Source: Bradyrhizobium sp. NFR13 | GTDB taxonomy: Bacteria; Pseudomonadota; Alphaproteobacteria; Rhizobiales; Xanthobacteraceae | Length of the DNA stretch: 64,000 bases | NCBI RefSeq assembly: GCF_900114605.1 | Contig: NZ_FOTP01000001.1 | Coordinates: 434,001-498,000, forward strand | Direction: 5' to 3' | Shown: one piece after another, positions 35,239 through 44,759 of the stretch | How the letters are laid out: each line of letters starts with the position of its first letter | Numbering within the stretch: the stretch's first letter is position 1 | Notes under the pieces: model-generated | The model's input: the letters and a program-made list of their open reading frames with translations, nothing else | Told to the model about the DNA's origin: nothing | Database searches by the model: none | Translations under genes and position numbers: made by a program

Positions 35239-36897
35239 TTACATCGCCTCGTAGTTCGGACCGCCGCCACCTTCCGGCGGAACCCAGGTGATGTTGCCGT
35301 TGGGATCTTTCACGTCGCAGGTTTTGCAGTGGACGCAATTCTGCGCATTGATCTGGAATCGCGCACCGCTCGACTCTTCCACCCACTCATAGACGCCTGC
35401 CGGGCAATAGCGATTCGACGGGCCGGCAAAGACGTCGTGCTCGGACGACTTCTGCAGCGCCATGTCGGCAACCTTGAGATGGATCGGCTGGTCTTCCTCG
35501 TGATTGGTGTTCGACAGAAACACCGAGGACAGGCGATCGAAGGTGATCTTGCCGTCCGGCTTCGGATAGACGATCGGCTGATACTGCCTAGCGGGCTTGA
35601 GCGCCTTGCGGTCGGGCTTCTCATGCTTCTGGGTGCCGAACAGCGAGAAGCCGAAGGTGTTGCACCACATGTCGAAGCCGCCGAGCGCGTTACCGATGAT
35701 GGTGCCGAATTTCGACCAAAGCGGCTTGGCGTTGCGGACCGGATAGAGATCCTTGCCGATCGAGGACGACCGCCAGCCGGTCTCGTATTCCATCAGTTCG
35801 TCATTGGCGCGGCCTGCGGCCAGCGCGGCGGAGACATGTTCGGCGGCCTGCATACCGCTGGCCATGGCGTTGTGAACGCCCTTGATGCGCGGCACGTTGA
35901 CGAAGCCCGCAGCGCAGCCGATTAGCGCGCCGCCCGGGAATACCAGCTTCGGCACCGACTGATAGCCGCCCTCGGTGATCGCGCGCGAACCGTAAGCCAG
36001 GCGCTTGCCGCCTTCGAACGTGTCGCGGATCAGCGGATGGGTCTTGAAACGCTGAAATTCCTCGAACGGATAGAGATAGGGGTTTTCGTAGTTCAGGTGC
36101 AGCACGAAGCCGACAGCCACCAGGTTGTCGTCGTAGTGATACAGGAACGTGCCGCCACCGACGTCGTTGTCAAGCGGCCAGCCGAACGAGTGCTTCACCG
36201 TGCCCTTCTGGTGCTTGGCCGGATCGATCTGCCAGACTTCCTTGATGCCGATACCGAACTTGCCGGGCTCGCAATCCTTGTCGAGCGCGAACTTGGCGAT
36301 GATCTGCTTGGTCAGCGAACCGCGTGCACCTTCAGCGAACAGCGTGTATTTGCCGAGCAGCTCCATGCCGCGGGTAAATGAATCCTTCGGCTTGCCGTCG
36401 CGGCCGATGCCCATGTCACCAGTGGCGATGCCACGCACCGCGCCGTTCTCGTCATACAGCGTCTCGGCAGCCGCGAAGCCGGGATAGATTTCGACGCCAA
36501 GCGCCTCCGCCTTCGCCCCCAGCCAACGGCACACCATGCCGAGCGAAGTGATGTAGCAGTGATGATTGTTCATCAACGGCGGCATCAGGAAGTTCGGCAG
36601 CTTGAAGCCGCCAGTCTTGGTCATGAAATAGAACTGGTCGTCCTTGACCTGGGTCTTCAGCGGGCAGTCCGCGTCTTCGCGCCAATCGGGGATCAGCTTG
36701 TCGAGATTGACGGGATCGATCACGGCGCCGGACAGGATGTGCGCACCGACCTCGGAACCCTTCTCCACCACGACGATGGACAGGTCCGCATTGAGCTGTT
36801 TCAGCCGGATCGCGGCCGACAGACCGGAGGGCCCGGCACCGACGATGACGACGTCGAATTCCATGGACTCGCGCGGCGGAAGTTCTTCAGTGCTCAT
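35239..36897 (-). CDS. electron transfer flavoprotein-ubiquinone oxidoreductase
   Basis: A 552-residue membrane-associated FAD/4Fe-4S protein that passes electrons from acyl-CoA dehydrogenases, via ETF, to ubiquinone. The FAD motif VGAGPSGLSAAIRL is near the N-terminus (20-33). The C-terminal cluster ligands are in YCPAGVYEW and NCVHCKTCDVKDP, the same as mitochondrial ETF-QO. Length is normal. It is the electron outlet required by the acyl-CoA dehydrogenase at 2 kb, though not in the same operon. Transcribed divergently from the UDG gene. Confidence 0.93.
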   Translation of the reverse strand: MSTEELPPRESMEFDVVIVGAGPSGLSAAIRLKQLNADLSIVVVEKGSEVGAHILSGAVIDPVNLDKLIPDWREDADCPLKTQVKDDQFYFMTKTGGFKLPNFLMPPLMNNHHCYITSLGMVCRWLGAKAEALGVEIYPGFAAAETLYDENGAVRGIATGDMGIGRDGKPKDSFTRGMELLGKYTLFAEGARGSLTKQIIAKFALDKDCEPGKFGIGIKEVWQIDPAKHQKGTVKHSFGWPLDNDVGGGTFLYHYDDNLVAVGFVLHLNYENPYLYPFEEFQRFKTHPLIRDTFEGGKRLAYGSRAITEGGYQSVPKLVFPGGALIGCAAGFVNVPRIKGVHNAMASGMQAAEHVSAALAAGRANDELMEYETGWRSSSIGKDLYPVRNAKPLWSKFGTIIGNALGGFDMWCNTFGFSLFGTQKHEKPDRKALKPARQYQPIVYPKPDGKITFDRLSSVFLSNTNHEEDQPIHLKVADMALQKSSEHDVFAGPSNRYCPAGVYEWVEESSGARFQINAQNCVHCKTCDVKDPNGNITWVPPEGGGGPNYEAM

Positions 36898-37052
36898 AAT
36901 CTCGTCTCGGACCCGTTTCCAACCCGTTCAGAACGCTTCTAAGGGCTGTTGTTTCCGATTTTTGGCGGAAGAACAACCACCTAAATGCACAGGGGGCGTT
37001 TCACTGAGCGGCGATCCGGCCTAGATTGCTGGCATGCCTGTGACCCCCAGCC

Positions 37053-37880
37053 ATGACGCCTGAGCCCCACCCCACCGTTGCGCAATTGCTCGCCTTTTAC
37101 CTGGAGGCCGGGGTCGATTGTGCGCTGATGGATGAGCCGGTGAACCGGCTGTCGGACGACCTCCCGCCGCCTGCCCGGGAGCTGTCCGACAGCGCGCCGA
37201 AGCGACCACCGCTGAATGGCATGCCGCCGCCCCCACCACGCCCACCCGCCCGCGTCGAGGTCGCCCCGGACGTGGCGATTGCCGCCGCCCGCGACGCCGC
37301 ACGCACCGCGTCCTCACTCGAGGTGCTGCGTGGCATGCTGAATACATTCGACGGCTGCGCGTTGAAAACGACCGCGACCCAATTGGTGTTTGCCGACGGC
37401 AATCCGCAGGCACGGATCATGTTCGTTGGCGAGGCACCCGGCCGCGACGAAGACATCGAGGGCCTGCCCTTTGTCGGTCGCTCCGGCAAACTGCTCGACC
37501 TCATGATGCGCGCCATCGGCCTGAAGCGCACCGACGTCTATATCGCCAACGTCATTCCATGGAGGCCGCCGGGCAACCGCACGCCGACGCCGCAGGAGAC
37601 GCAGATCTGCCTGCCGTTCATCCAGCGCCAGATTGAGCTGGTGAATCCGGACATCCTCGTCACGCTGGGCAATCCCTCGACACAGACGCTGCTGCAGACC
37701 CGCGACGGCATCATGAAGTCGCGCGGCCGCTGGGTCGACTACGACACCGGCACCCGCAAGATCAAAGCGCTGGCGACGTTTCACCCGGCCTATCTGCTGC
37801 GCTCGCCGTCTTATAAGCGGATGACCTGGATGGATCTGCGCTCAATCGCGAAGGCGCTGGAAGCCCCATCGGGGAAATAG
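37053..37880 (+). CDS. uracil-DNA glycosylase, family 4-like with altered cluster ligands
   Basis: A 275-residue DNA repair enzyme. Motif A is GEAPGRDED at 126-134 and motif B is HPAYLLR at 244-250, both of family 4. An N-terminal extension of about 90 residues is Pro/Ala rich (37-67). Canonical family-4 enzymes bind a 4Fe-4S cluster through four Cys; here Cys102 and Cys186 remain, but the first position is Phe99 and the third, normally in the VKCRPP segment, is Trp170. This looks like a lineage-wide variant rather than damage, because the rest is intact. It converges on the GT39 gene with 7 bases between the stops. Confidence 0.87.
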   Translation: MTPEPHPTVAQLLAFYLEAGVDCALMDEPVNRLSDDLPPPARELSDSAPKRPPLNGMPPPPPRPPARVEVAPDVAIAAARDAARTASSLEVLRGMLNTFDGCALKTTATQLVFADGNPQARIMFVGEAPGRDEDIEGLPFVGRSGKLLDLMMRAIGLKRTDVYIANVIPWRPPGNRTPTPQETQICLPFIQRQIELVNPDILVTLGNPSTQTLLQTRDGIMKSRGRWVDYDTGTRKIKALATFHPAYLLRSPSYKRMTWMDLRSIAKALEAPSGK

Positions 37881-37887
37881 AGTCAGG

Positions 37888-39396
37888 TTACGGCGCTTTA
37901 GGCCGCACGATCGCCCAGCCGATCCGCAGCAAGGGCTGCCGCCCATTCACCAGACGCTCAAAGGCGCGTGGCAGTTCCGGCACGAGATCAGGGAAGCGCT
38001 GCGTGATCTCGGCAGGCGGCGTGCCTACCGTGTCCGCTGCGCGCCACACGACAACGCCGCCGCTCTCGGCGAACTTCGCTGGCGTGATCCACGGCGTGCG
38101 CGAAGGCACGGCATCGTTCAGCAGATGCGGCCGTGACGCGCTCATACCGATCAAAGCGGCCAGTTGCGCATCGCCCGCGACCGCCGATAGTGGACGATTG
38201 GTGCGACGCTCGAAACTCTCGCCGAAGAAGCGCCCGATCTCGCGTGCGGGAAGCGCTGTGACATCCTCGGGACCATCGACCCAAGGCAGAATCACGAGAC
38301 TGGCGAAAGCTGCGAGCGCAGGCGCAATGATGGCGAAGGCCCAGACCTTGCGCAGCACGCGCTGGCGCCGTAGCGCGATCAGGTCGCCCGACGCCACGAC
38401 GACGGCGAGACCCGACATGACCAGAGCGATGCCGGCACCGCCAACCACGCGATCGAGGCCATAGAGCGCAGCGAACAGGCTGCCGAGCAGCCCCGGCACA
38501 AGCGCGAAGAAAAACACATAGCCACGCGCCAGCGGATCGACCGGCGGACGGAAGATGATCGGAGCTTCCTCGGTCTTCGGAACGATGCGGCCCCAATTCA
38601 TCACCGTGAGCACGATCACGCCCGTGATGGCCGCAAGCAGCCAGGCTATCAGAATGCCCCACTGCCGCGCCTTGCCGGCAAGATCATCCAGATGCGGCAG
38701 CGCTGGCAGCACGGGCGCGCCGGCCCGGATGACCCACATCGCCCATGGCAATGTCAGCACGGCGATCACCAGCAGCGCATAGAGCGGATCGAACGAAACA
38801 AGGTTACGCCGACCGCGCGAAGTCGCGAGACCGAAGACGAGTGGCAGCGGCAGCAGCCACATCGCATGGGGCGTCGTCAGAAGCAGCAGGCCAGCCTCGA
38901 TCGACAGCGCGAACCAGGCATTGCGACGGCCTTGCCCGATGGCCAACCAGGCGTGCAGCAGGAACATCGCCCAGAGCGGACGCGCCAGGATCAGCGGGCC
39001 AAATTCGATACCGGGCGTGCTGAAGGCCGTGACCGTCATGGTCAGCAGCACGGCGATGACCGCCTGCGGCCCTCCGACGATCGTCCGGCCGAGGTGATAA
39101 ACCGCGCGGAAGGTCAGGACAGCGCAGATTTGTGCCAGCAAATAGACGCCGAAGACATGATTACCGACCGCCCGGAAGGCGATATCCGCGAGCCAGAACG
39201 CGAGCGGCGGACCCATATGGGTACCGACCTGATATTCCCGGCCATAGGCCAGCACAGTGGCGAGATCGCCCGGCGGGCCGCGATAGAGCAGCAGCGGCAC
39301 AACCAGCCAGATCACCGCCTGACACAGCACGACGATCCAGAACACCAGCCTTGGCCGGGCGCGGATCAGTTCGACGATCAGGGAGGTGAAACGCAT
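37888..39396 (-). CDS. glycosyltransferase family 39 (ArnT/PMT-like) membrane protein
   Basis: A 502-residue polytopic membrane protein with about ten to twelve hydrophobic helices. The first periplasmic loop carries the Asp/Glu region (GREYQVGTHMGPPLAFWLAD, about 48-67) typical of polyprenyl-phosphate-linked GT39 enzymes. These move a sugar from a lipid carrier to lipid A, protein or other acceptor. The C-terminal soluble tail (about 400-502) contains the acceptor-side domain. The acceptor is unknown. Confidence 0.8.
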   Translation of the reverse strand: MRFTSLIVELIRARPRLVFWIVVLCQAVIWLVVPLLLYRGPPGDLATVLAYGREYQVGTHMGPPLAFWLADIAFRAVGNHVFGVYLLAQICAVLTFRAVYHLGRTIVGGPQAVIAVLLTMTVTAFSTPGIEFGPLILARPLWAMFLLHAWLAIGQGRRNAWFALSIEAGLLLLTTPHAMWLLPLPLVFGLATSRGRRNLVSFDPLYALLVIAVLTLPWAMWVIRAGAPVLPALPHLDDLAGKARQWGILIAWLLAAITGVIVLTVMNWGRIVPKTEEAPIIFRPPVDPLARGYVFFFALVPGLLGSLFAALYGLDRVVGGAGIALVMSGLAVVVASGDLIALRRQRVLRKVWAFAIIAPALAAFASLVILPWVDGPEDVTALPAREIGRFFGESFERRTNRPLSAVAGDAQLAALIGMSASRPHLLNDAVPSRTPWITPAKFAESGGVVVWRAADTVGTPPAEITQRFPDLVPELPRAFERLVNGRQPLLRIGWAIVRPKAP

Positions 39397-39478
39397 TGAA
39401 CGTCTGAACCGGCCAGCAAGGAATGAAGCGTGCTCAGGTGATACGGCGCGGAGCCGGGAGAGGCAACTGCCTGAGCGC

Positions 39479-40216
39479 TCAGGCGGAAATCCCGATATCG
39501 AGGATAGTCTGAGTTTCGATCAGGTCTGGCGCCCGAGCGACCGCCTGGTGCCGCGCACGAGCCGCCGCCACCGGCGCGAACAGGCTGCGGTGATGAATGC
39601 TGGGTCCCAATTCATTTAGCGCAGCCAAATGCTGCGGGACGCCGTAGCCCTTATGGGCCTCGAAGCCATAGCCGGGGCAATTCTCAGCGAGGCGGCACAT
39701 CAGCCGGTCGCGCGAGACTTTTGCAATGATTGAAGCCGCCGCGATAGACAACACCAGCGCGTCGCCGCCGATGATCGCTTCGCATTCCGCCATAGTGTCG
39801 ATCTTGTCACGGCCGTCGACAAACACGTGTTTCGGCGCTTCCGGCAGCGACGAGACCGCACGCGCCAGTGCCCAGAGCGATGCCCGCAGGATATTGTCGC
39901 GGTCGATCCGCCCCGTTGATGCATAGGCGACGGCAAAGGAAGACGTGGCGCAGATGTCCTCAAACAACGCCTCGCGCTTCGCCTCGGTCAGCTTCTTGGA
40001 ATCGTCGAGGCCTTTAGGGATCCGCTTGGGATCGAGAACGACGGCGGCCGCCACGACCGGACCTGCCAGCGGTCCACGGCCGGCCTCATCGCAGCCTGCC
40101 ACCGGCCAGATGCCCTGCTTCAGCAACGCGCGCTCGCGCTTAAAGCTCGGCGGGCCGGCCACGATGACGGTGTTCCGCGGCTTGGCCGGCGCTTTCTTCT
40201 TCTCATCCCGAATCAT
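39479..40216 (-). CDS. rnhB: ribonuclease HII
   Basis: A 245-residue RNase HII that cuts RNA in RNA-DNA hybrids at ribonucleotides. The [14 protein letters not shown] motif starts at residue 41 with catalytic Asp43 and Glu44; the third Asp lies in FVDGRD and the fourth in the C-terminal part. The first 35 residues are a basic extension not present in E. coli RnhB. It lies between the GT39 and VOC genes on the same strand. Confidence 0.93.
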   Translation of the reverse strand: MIRDEKKKAPAKPRNTVIVAGPPSFKRERALLKQGIWPVAGCDEAGRGPLAGPVVAAAVVLDPKRIPKGLDDSKKLTEAKREALFEDICATSSFAVAYASTGRIDRDNILRASLWALARAVSSLPEAPKHVFVDGRDKIDTMAECEAIIGGDALVLSIAAASIIAKVSRDRLMCRLAENCPGYGFEAHKGYGVPQHLAALNELGPSIHHRSLFAPVAAARARHQAVARAPDLIETQTILDIGISA

Positions 40217-40290
40217 CGGGGGATCGTGCTGAAGCAGCCCCTACAGTGCAACCGGGAACTCGGAATCGTGCCCGCTATTCAGGTCGGGCC

Positions 40291-40749
40291 TTAATCGTCC
40301 AGATGCACCCGCCGGTCGTCACCGACCTCGATCCCCGGTGCCGTCACCACGTCCCAGGCGTGCCCGTCCGGATCCGCAAAGTAGCCGGAATAGCCACCAT
40401 AGTCGGTCCTGCGCGCCGGCTTCAAAAGCGATCCGCCGCAATCGACGGCGAAAGCGAGGACTGCATCGACCTCGTCTTCGCAGCGGCAATTCCATGCCAG
40501 CGTGCTGCCGCGAAACGCCTGCGGCCTTGGATGGTCAGGCAATGTCGCGTCCTGCGCGAGTTGCTCCCACGGAAACAGCGCGAGGACGCTGGCGCCGGTG
40601 TCGAAAAAGGCGATGGCATCGCCCGAGGCACGAGCCTTTCGCGTAAAGCCCAGCGCTTCGTAGAAGGCAATGCTCCTGCGCATATCCGCGACGCCCAGCG
40701 TGATCACCGTCATGCGCGCGATTGGCGCGGGTGTTTTTTTCGTCGTCAT
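40291..40749 (-). CDS. VOC (glyoxalase/bleomycin resistance) family protein
   Basis: A 152-residue protein with two beta-alpha-beta-beta-beta units of the vicinal oxygen chelate fold (ITLGVADMRRSIAFYEALGF about 16-35, and the YFADPDGHAWDV segment near 125-136 with a metal-ligand His). Function ranges from metal-dependent dioxygenase to binding protein and cannot be resolved. The start at 40749 (MTTKK) is chosen; a further start at 40818 would overlap the upstream terminator hairpin. Confidence 0.8.
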   Translation of the reverse strand: MTTKKTPAPIARMTVITLGVADMRRSIAFYEALGFTRKARASGDAIAFFDTGASVLALFPWEQLAQDATLPDHPRPQAFRGSTLAWNCRCEDEVDAVLAFAVDCGGSLLKPARRTDYGGYSGYFADPDGHAWDVVTAPGIEVGDDRRVHLDD

Positions 40750-40787
40750 CCGCGTCACTCCTGTACCCACTCTATAGATCGAAAAGA

Positions 40788-40824
40788 GGGACGTTGGCAG
40801 GCTCTGGTTTCCTGCCAACGTCCC
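40788..40824 (-). terminator. Rho-independent terminator of the radical SAM gene
   Basis: GGGACGTTGGCAGG (40788-40801) and CCTGCCAACGTCCC (40811-40824) form a perfect 14-bp stem with a 9-base loop. Read on the minus strand the stem is followed by TCTTTTC. It lies 37 bases beyond the radical SAM stop. Confidence 0.88.
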
Positions 40825-40860
40825 CCCTCCACCACTCCGTACGCTGCGAGACCTGCGGAG

Positions 40861-42021
40861 TTAGAACAGATTCAATTGCTGACCGGCACCTGCCGGTTTC
40901 TCGAAATGATCGAGCGTGAGTTTCGAGCGACGCTTGTTGAGGCCAAGTTTCGTACAGGCGATCTCAAAGCGGCGACCGATCATCCAGGCCATCGGCCCGG
41001 TGCCCTTCATGCGCGTGCCCCATTGCGAGTCGTAATCGCGCCCGCCGCGCATTTCACGGATCAGCGTGAAGACGTGGCGATAGCGGTCCGGATAATTGGC
41101 CATCAGCCATTCGCGAAACAGATCACGCACTTCCAGCGGCAGCCGCAGCAACACATAACTGGCTTCCTTGACGCCGGCATGGGCGGCGGCATCGAGAATC
41201 CGTTCGATCTCGCTGTCGTTCAGCGCAGGGATTACCGGGGCCACCATTACCGTGGTCGGAATGCCGGCCTCTGATAGCTGCCGCAGCGCTTCCAGTCGCT
41301 TCGGCGACGTCGAGGCGCGCGGCTCCATGGTACGGGCGAGTTTCGGATCGAGTGACGTCACAGATAGCGCGACCTTGGCGAGGTTGCGCTTCGCCATCCG
41401 CGCCAGAATATCGATGTCGCGCGTCACCAAAGCCGACTTGGTAACGATGCCGACGGGATGACCGGTCTTCTCCAACACCTCGAGAATGCCGCGCATCACT
41501 TTGCGTTCGCGCTCGATCGGCTGATACGGATCGGTGTTGGTGCCGATCGCGATCATCTTCGGCTCGTACTCGGCGGCGGCAAGCTCCTTCTCGAGCAGAG
41601 CTGGCGCATCGGGCTTCACGAACAGTTTGGATTCGAAATCGAGCCCGGGCGAGAGACCGAGATAGGCGTGGGTCGGCCGTGCGAAACAATAGACGCAGCC
41701 GTGCTCGCAGCCACGATAGGGATTGATCGAACGGTCGAAGCCGATATCCGGCGACTCGTTGCGCGTGATGACCTTGCGCGCGGTATCCGTCGCAACGGTT
41801 GTCTTGAACGGCGGCAATTCATCGAGGCTCTGCCAGCCGTCATCAAAGGCGACCCGGGCCTCGGCTTCATAGCGGCCGCTGTCGTTCGACTGCGCGCCGC
41901 GTCCCCGGCGACGCTCGCGATCGATCGCGACGTCGATTTCCGGAAATGGCGACGGAGGCCCTCCCGGTTGGCTGGGGATCGGGGCCGGCTGCTTCTTGAG
42001 GGCTGCGGTTCTGCGATTCAT
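40861..42021 (-). CDS. PA0069 family radical SAM protein
   Basis: A 386-residue radical SAM enzyme. The cluster motif C-x3-C-x2-C is in GCEHGCVYCFARP around residues 103-115. The SplB-like body contains GTNTDPYQPIER and SVTSLDPKLARTMEPR. The PA0069 family is distantly related to spore photoproduct lyase; its substrate is unknown. The N-terminus (about 1-60) is basic and low complexity. It is divergent from the GT2 gene across 161 bases. Confidence 0.87.
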   Translation of the reverse strand: MNRRTAALKKQPAPIPSQPGGPPSPFPEIDVAIDRERRRGRGAQSNDSGRYEAEARVAFDDGWQSLDELPPFKTTVATDTARKVITRNESPDIGFDRSINPYRGCEHGCVYCFARPTHAYLGLSPGLDFESKLFVKPDAPALLEKELAAAEYEPKMIAIGTNTDPYQPIERERKVMRGILEVLEKTGHPVGIVTKSALVTRDIDILARMAKRNLAKVALSVTSLDPKLARTMEPRASTSPKRLEALRQLSEAGIPTTVMVAPVIPALNDSEIERILDAAAHAGVKEASYVLLRLPLEVRDLFREWLMANYPDRYRHVFTLIREMRGGRDYDSQWGTRMKGTGPMAWMIGRRFEIACTKLGLNKRRSKLTLDHFEKPAGAGQQLNLF

Positions 42022-42182
42022 GCAGCCAAGGTATCAGCAAAACGGAACAAATCAAGAACAAACACAGGGCCTGTGAATCAACCTGTGATTTGCCCGTTCA
42101 CCGAGTTTAGCATTGGCGGCTGCTTTCAGTGTGACGAAATGATAACGCTGCCACACTGCTGTTTGAGGTATTATCCACATCC

Positions 42183-42752
42183 ATGCTGAGCGTGATCATT
42201 CCCACCGATGGCGTCGAACAGCCGGCGGTCGCCACTCTGGCGGCGCTGGTGCCGGGCGCTGCTGCCGGTGTGATCCGCGAAGTGCTGCTGGTCGATCGCG
42301 CCGGAACCGATGTCATCGAACGCGTTGCCGATGTCGCCGGCTGCAGCTTCCTGACCTCGCAGGGATCGCGCGCCGCGGCGATGGCCGCCGGCGCCAAGCA
42401 GGCGCGCTCGCCCTGGCTAATGTTTCTCCATGCCGGCGCCGTGCTCGATGCCGGCTGGATCGAGGAGACCCAGCAATTCATCCAGCGCGTATCGACCAGC
42501 AACCGCCCCCGCGCAGGCATTTTCCGCTATGCGCGCTCGCCCTATGACGAGACCAATTTTCGCGATGGCCTGAAGCACCTCGTCCGGATGATCACGGGCC
42601 CCAAGGCCGATCAGGGCCTGCTGATCGCCCGCGAACATTATGATCGTCTCGGCGGCTACGCACCCGATGCCCGGCGCTCCGAGGCGCGGTTGCTGCGCCA
42701 GCTCGGCCGCTCCTCACGCACATTGCTGCGCAGCCGGATCATCGTTGCCTGA
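42183..42752 (+). CDS. glycosyltransferase family 2-like protein
   Basis: A 189-residue GT-A-fold protein, short for the family. It shows LSVIIPTDG at the N-terminus, a VLLVDRAG strand, the SRAAAMAAGAKQARSPWLMFLHAGAVLD segment holding the donor-binding region, and a GGYAPDARRSEARLLRQLG acceptor-side motif near the C-terminus. The usual DxD reads HAGA, so metal-dependent transfer is uncertain. It is followed after 2 bases by the GNAT gene. Confidence 0.72.
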   Translation: MLSVIIPTDGVEQPAVATLAALVPGAAAGVIREVLLVDRAGTDVIERVADVAGCSFLTSQGSRAAAMAAGAKQARSPWLMFLHAGAVLDAGWIEETQQFIQRVSTSNRPRAGIFRYARSPYDETNFRDGLKHLVRMITGPKADQGLLIAREHYDRLGGYAPDARRSEARLLRQLGRSSRTLLRSRIIVA

Positions 42753-42754
42753 TC

Positions 42755-43261
42755 ATGGCCGCCCAAGCCCCCGATGCCGTTCAGCTTGCAGTGCTACGCG
42801 ATCTCCAGCCTGGCGATATCGACTGGGTCATCCGCAGTCACGGCGAGCTCTATGCGGCCGAATACGGATTCGATGCATCCTTTAAGGCGCTGGTAGCCGA
42901 CATCGCTGCAGAATTCGTCGCATCATGCGATGCCACGCGCGAACGCTGCTGGATCGCCGAGATGGATGGCGCGCCCGCCGGCTCGCTGTTTCTCGTGAAG
43001 GCATCCGACGACGTCGCCAAATTTCGGCTCTTGCTGATCGATCCCAAGGCGCGCGGACAAAAGCTCGGCCAGCGCATGGTGACGGAATCCATCGCCTTTG
43101 CGCGGCAATGCGGCTATCGCAGGATCACGCTCTGGACCCAGAGCAATCTCGGCGCAGCGCGAAAAGTCTATCAGGATGCGGGTTTCGCGCTGGTTGCCAC
43201 CGAGCCGCATCGCAGTTTCGGGCAGAATTTGATCGGTGAGACCTGGGAGCTCGTGCTCTAG
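42755..43261 (+). CDS. GNAT family N-acetyltransferase
   Basis: A 168-residue acetyl-CoA-dependent acetyltransferase. The pyrophosphate-binding motif A is IDPKARGQKLGQRM around residues 90-103, and motif B is SNLGAARKVYQDAGF near 129-143. Substrate unknown. It is coupled to the GT2 gene (2-base gap). Its TAG stop and the TAG stop of the convergent moaB share the palindromic CTAG at 43258-43261. Confidence 0.85.
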   Translation: MAAQAPDAVQLAVLRDLQPGDIDWVIRSHGELYAAEYGFDASFKALVADIAAEFVASCDATRERCWIAEMDGAPAGSLFLVKASDDVAKFRLLLIDPKARGQKLGQRMVTESIAFARQCGYRRITLWTQSNLGAARKVYQDAGFALVATEPHRSFGQNLIGETWELVL

Positions 43262-43818
43262 ACCGACGCGCCCTTCGCCTTCGGGCGTCGCAAATGCTCA
43301 TCCAGCCGCGGCATGATCTCCACGAAATTGCAGGGCTTTGTGCGGTAATCCAGTTGCGCGGCAAGGATGCCGTCCCAGCCATCGCGGCAGGCGCCGGGCG
43401 AACCCGGCAGGCAGAAGATAAATGTCGCGCCGGCGGTACCAGCAGTCGCGCGGCTCTGAATCGTCGAGGTACCGATCTTGGCGTGGCTCAGCATGTGAAA
43501 CGCAATCGAGAAACCATCCATCCGCTTCTCGAACAGAGGCTCGATGGCTTCCGGCGTGACATCGCGGCCGGTGAAGCCCGTGCCGCCGGTCGTGATGATC
43601 GCGTCCACGCCGGGATCGGCAATCCATGCGCGCACGATCTTGCGGATCGCTTCGACATCGTCCGTGACGATTTCGCGCTTCGCCAACACGTGACCGGCCG
43701 ATGTCAGCCGATCGGCCAGCGTCGCGCCAGACTTGTCGTCGTCAAGCGAGCGCGTATCGGAGATCGTCAGTACCGCGATGTTGAGCGGCACGAAGGCCTT
43801 GGTCGCATCAGGCTCCAT
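43258..43818 (-). CDS. moaB: molybdenum cofactor biosynthesis protein B
   Basis: A 186-residue MoaB/Mog-fold protein. The ISDTRSLDDDKSG start, the IITTGGTGFTGRDVTPEA motif around 85-102 and the LPGSPGACRDGW segment near 150 are diagnostic. In Moco synthesis the family adenylylates molybdopterin (Mog/Cnx1G) or is a paralogue of unclear role (MoaB). It starts 2 bases after the stop of the metallopeptidase gene, so the two form an operon. Confidence 0.88.
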   Translation of the reverse strand: MEPDATKAFVPLNIAVLTISDTRSLDDDKSGATLADRLTSAGHVLAKREIVTDDVEAIRKIVRAWIADPGVDAIITTGGTGFTGRDVTPEAIEPLFEKRMDGFSIAFHMLSHAKIGTSTIQSRATAGTAGATFIFCLPGSPGACRDGWDGILAAQLDYRTKPCNFVEIMPRLDEHLRRPKAKGASV

Positions 43819-43820
43819 CG

Positions 43821-44759
43821 CTACAGCCGATCCGTCGCAAATGTGTTGCAGGCCTGCACGGTGCCTTGCTGATAGCCGGTCATGAACCAGCGCTTGCGCT
43901 GTTCGGCAGAACCGTGCGTGAACGAGTCCGGCACGACGCGGCCCTGTGCCTGACGTTGCAACGTATCGTCGCCGATGGCGGACGCGGTCTGCAGCGCAGC
44001 ATCGATGTCACCGGCTTCGAGGAAACCGGGGCGCTTCTTCGATTCGCGATTGACCCAGACGCCCGACAGACAATCGGCCTGCAACTCGACGCGGACCTGC
44101 AGCAGATTGGCCTCAGCCTTGCTGCCGGCCTGCTGCTGCAGGCGTGTCACGCGCGGAATGATCCCGAGCAGGTTCTGAATGTGATGGCCGGCTTCATGCG
44201 CAATGATATAGGCCGCGGTGAATTTGCAGGCATTGCCCGAGCAACCGCGGAATTTGGTTTCGACCTGACGGAAGAAGCCGGTGTCGAGATAGATCTTCTT
44301 GTCGGGCGGACAGTAGAACGGCCCCATCGCCGACTGCGCATTGCCGCAGCGCCCGCCATTGGTGGCATTACGAAACAGCACGATCTGCGGCCCGGTATAT
44401 TTCTGCCCGCTCTCCTTGAAGATTTCGTCCCAGCGATCGTCGATCTCGCCGAGCACCCCAGAGATCATGCTGCCCATCTCGTCAGTGGGTGCGCCGGACT
44501 TCGTCGGCGTCGAGCGACGGTCTGTCTGATAGGTCGGCGCCTGCTGTCCGCCGGTGAGAATCTCTGCGCCGCCGATCAGGATGCGCGGATCGATACCGAA
44601 TGCCCAGCCGACAAGGCCAAGCACGATCACCGTTCCGATGCCGAGACCACCGCCGCCGCCCGGAATACCGAAACCACCACCTCCGCCGCCATATCCGCCA
44701 CCGCTATCATCACGACGGTCGTCGATATTGTCGCTGCGACGGAAGTCATCGTAACGCAT
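43821..44759 (-). CDS. neutral zinc metallopeptidase (YpfJ family)
   Basis: A 312-residue membrane-anchored peptidase. Residues 1-30 are charged and Asp/Arg rich, followed by a Gly-rich stretch (about 22-40) and one transmembrane helix (about 41-58). The zinc motif HEAGHH is at about 189-194, with a downstream Glu in the LQVRVELQADCLSGVW segment. Cys residues at SCGNAQ-like and FRGCSGNACK positions may be disulfide bonded outside the membrane. Function of the family is unknown. Confidence 0.86.
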   Translation of the reverse strand: MRYDDFRRSDNIDDRRDDSGGGYGGGGGGFGIPGGGGGLGIGTVIVLGLVGWAFGIDPRILIGGAEILTGGQQAPTYQTDRRSTPTKSGAPTDEMGSMISGVLGEIDDRWDEIFKESGQKYTGPQIVLFRNATNGGRCGNAQSAMGPFYCPPDKKIYLDTGFFRQVETKFRGCSGNACKFTAAYIIAHEAGHHIQNLLGIIPRVTRLQQQAGSKAEANLLQVRVELQADCLSGVWVNRESKKRPGFLEAGDIDAALQTASAIGDDTLQRQAQGRVVPDSFTHGSAEQRKRWFMTGYQQGTVQACNTFATDRL

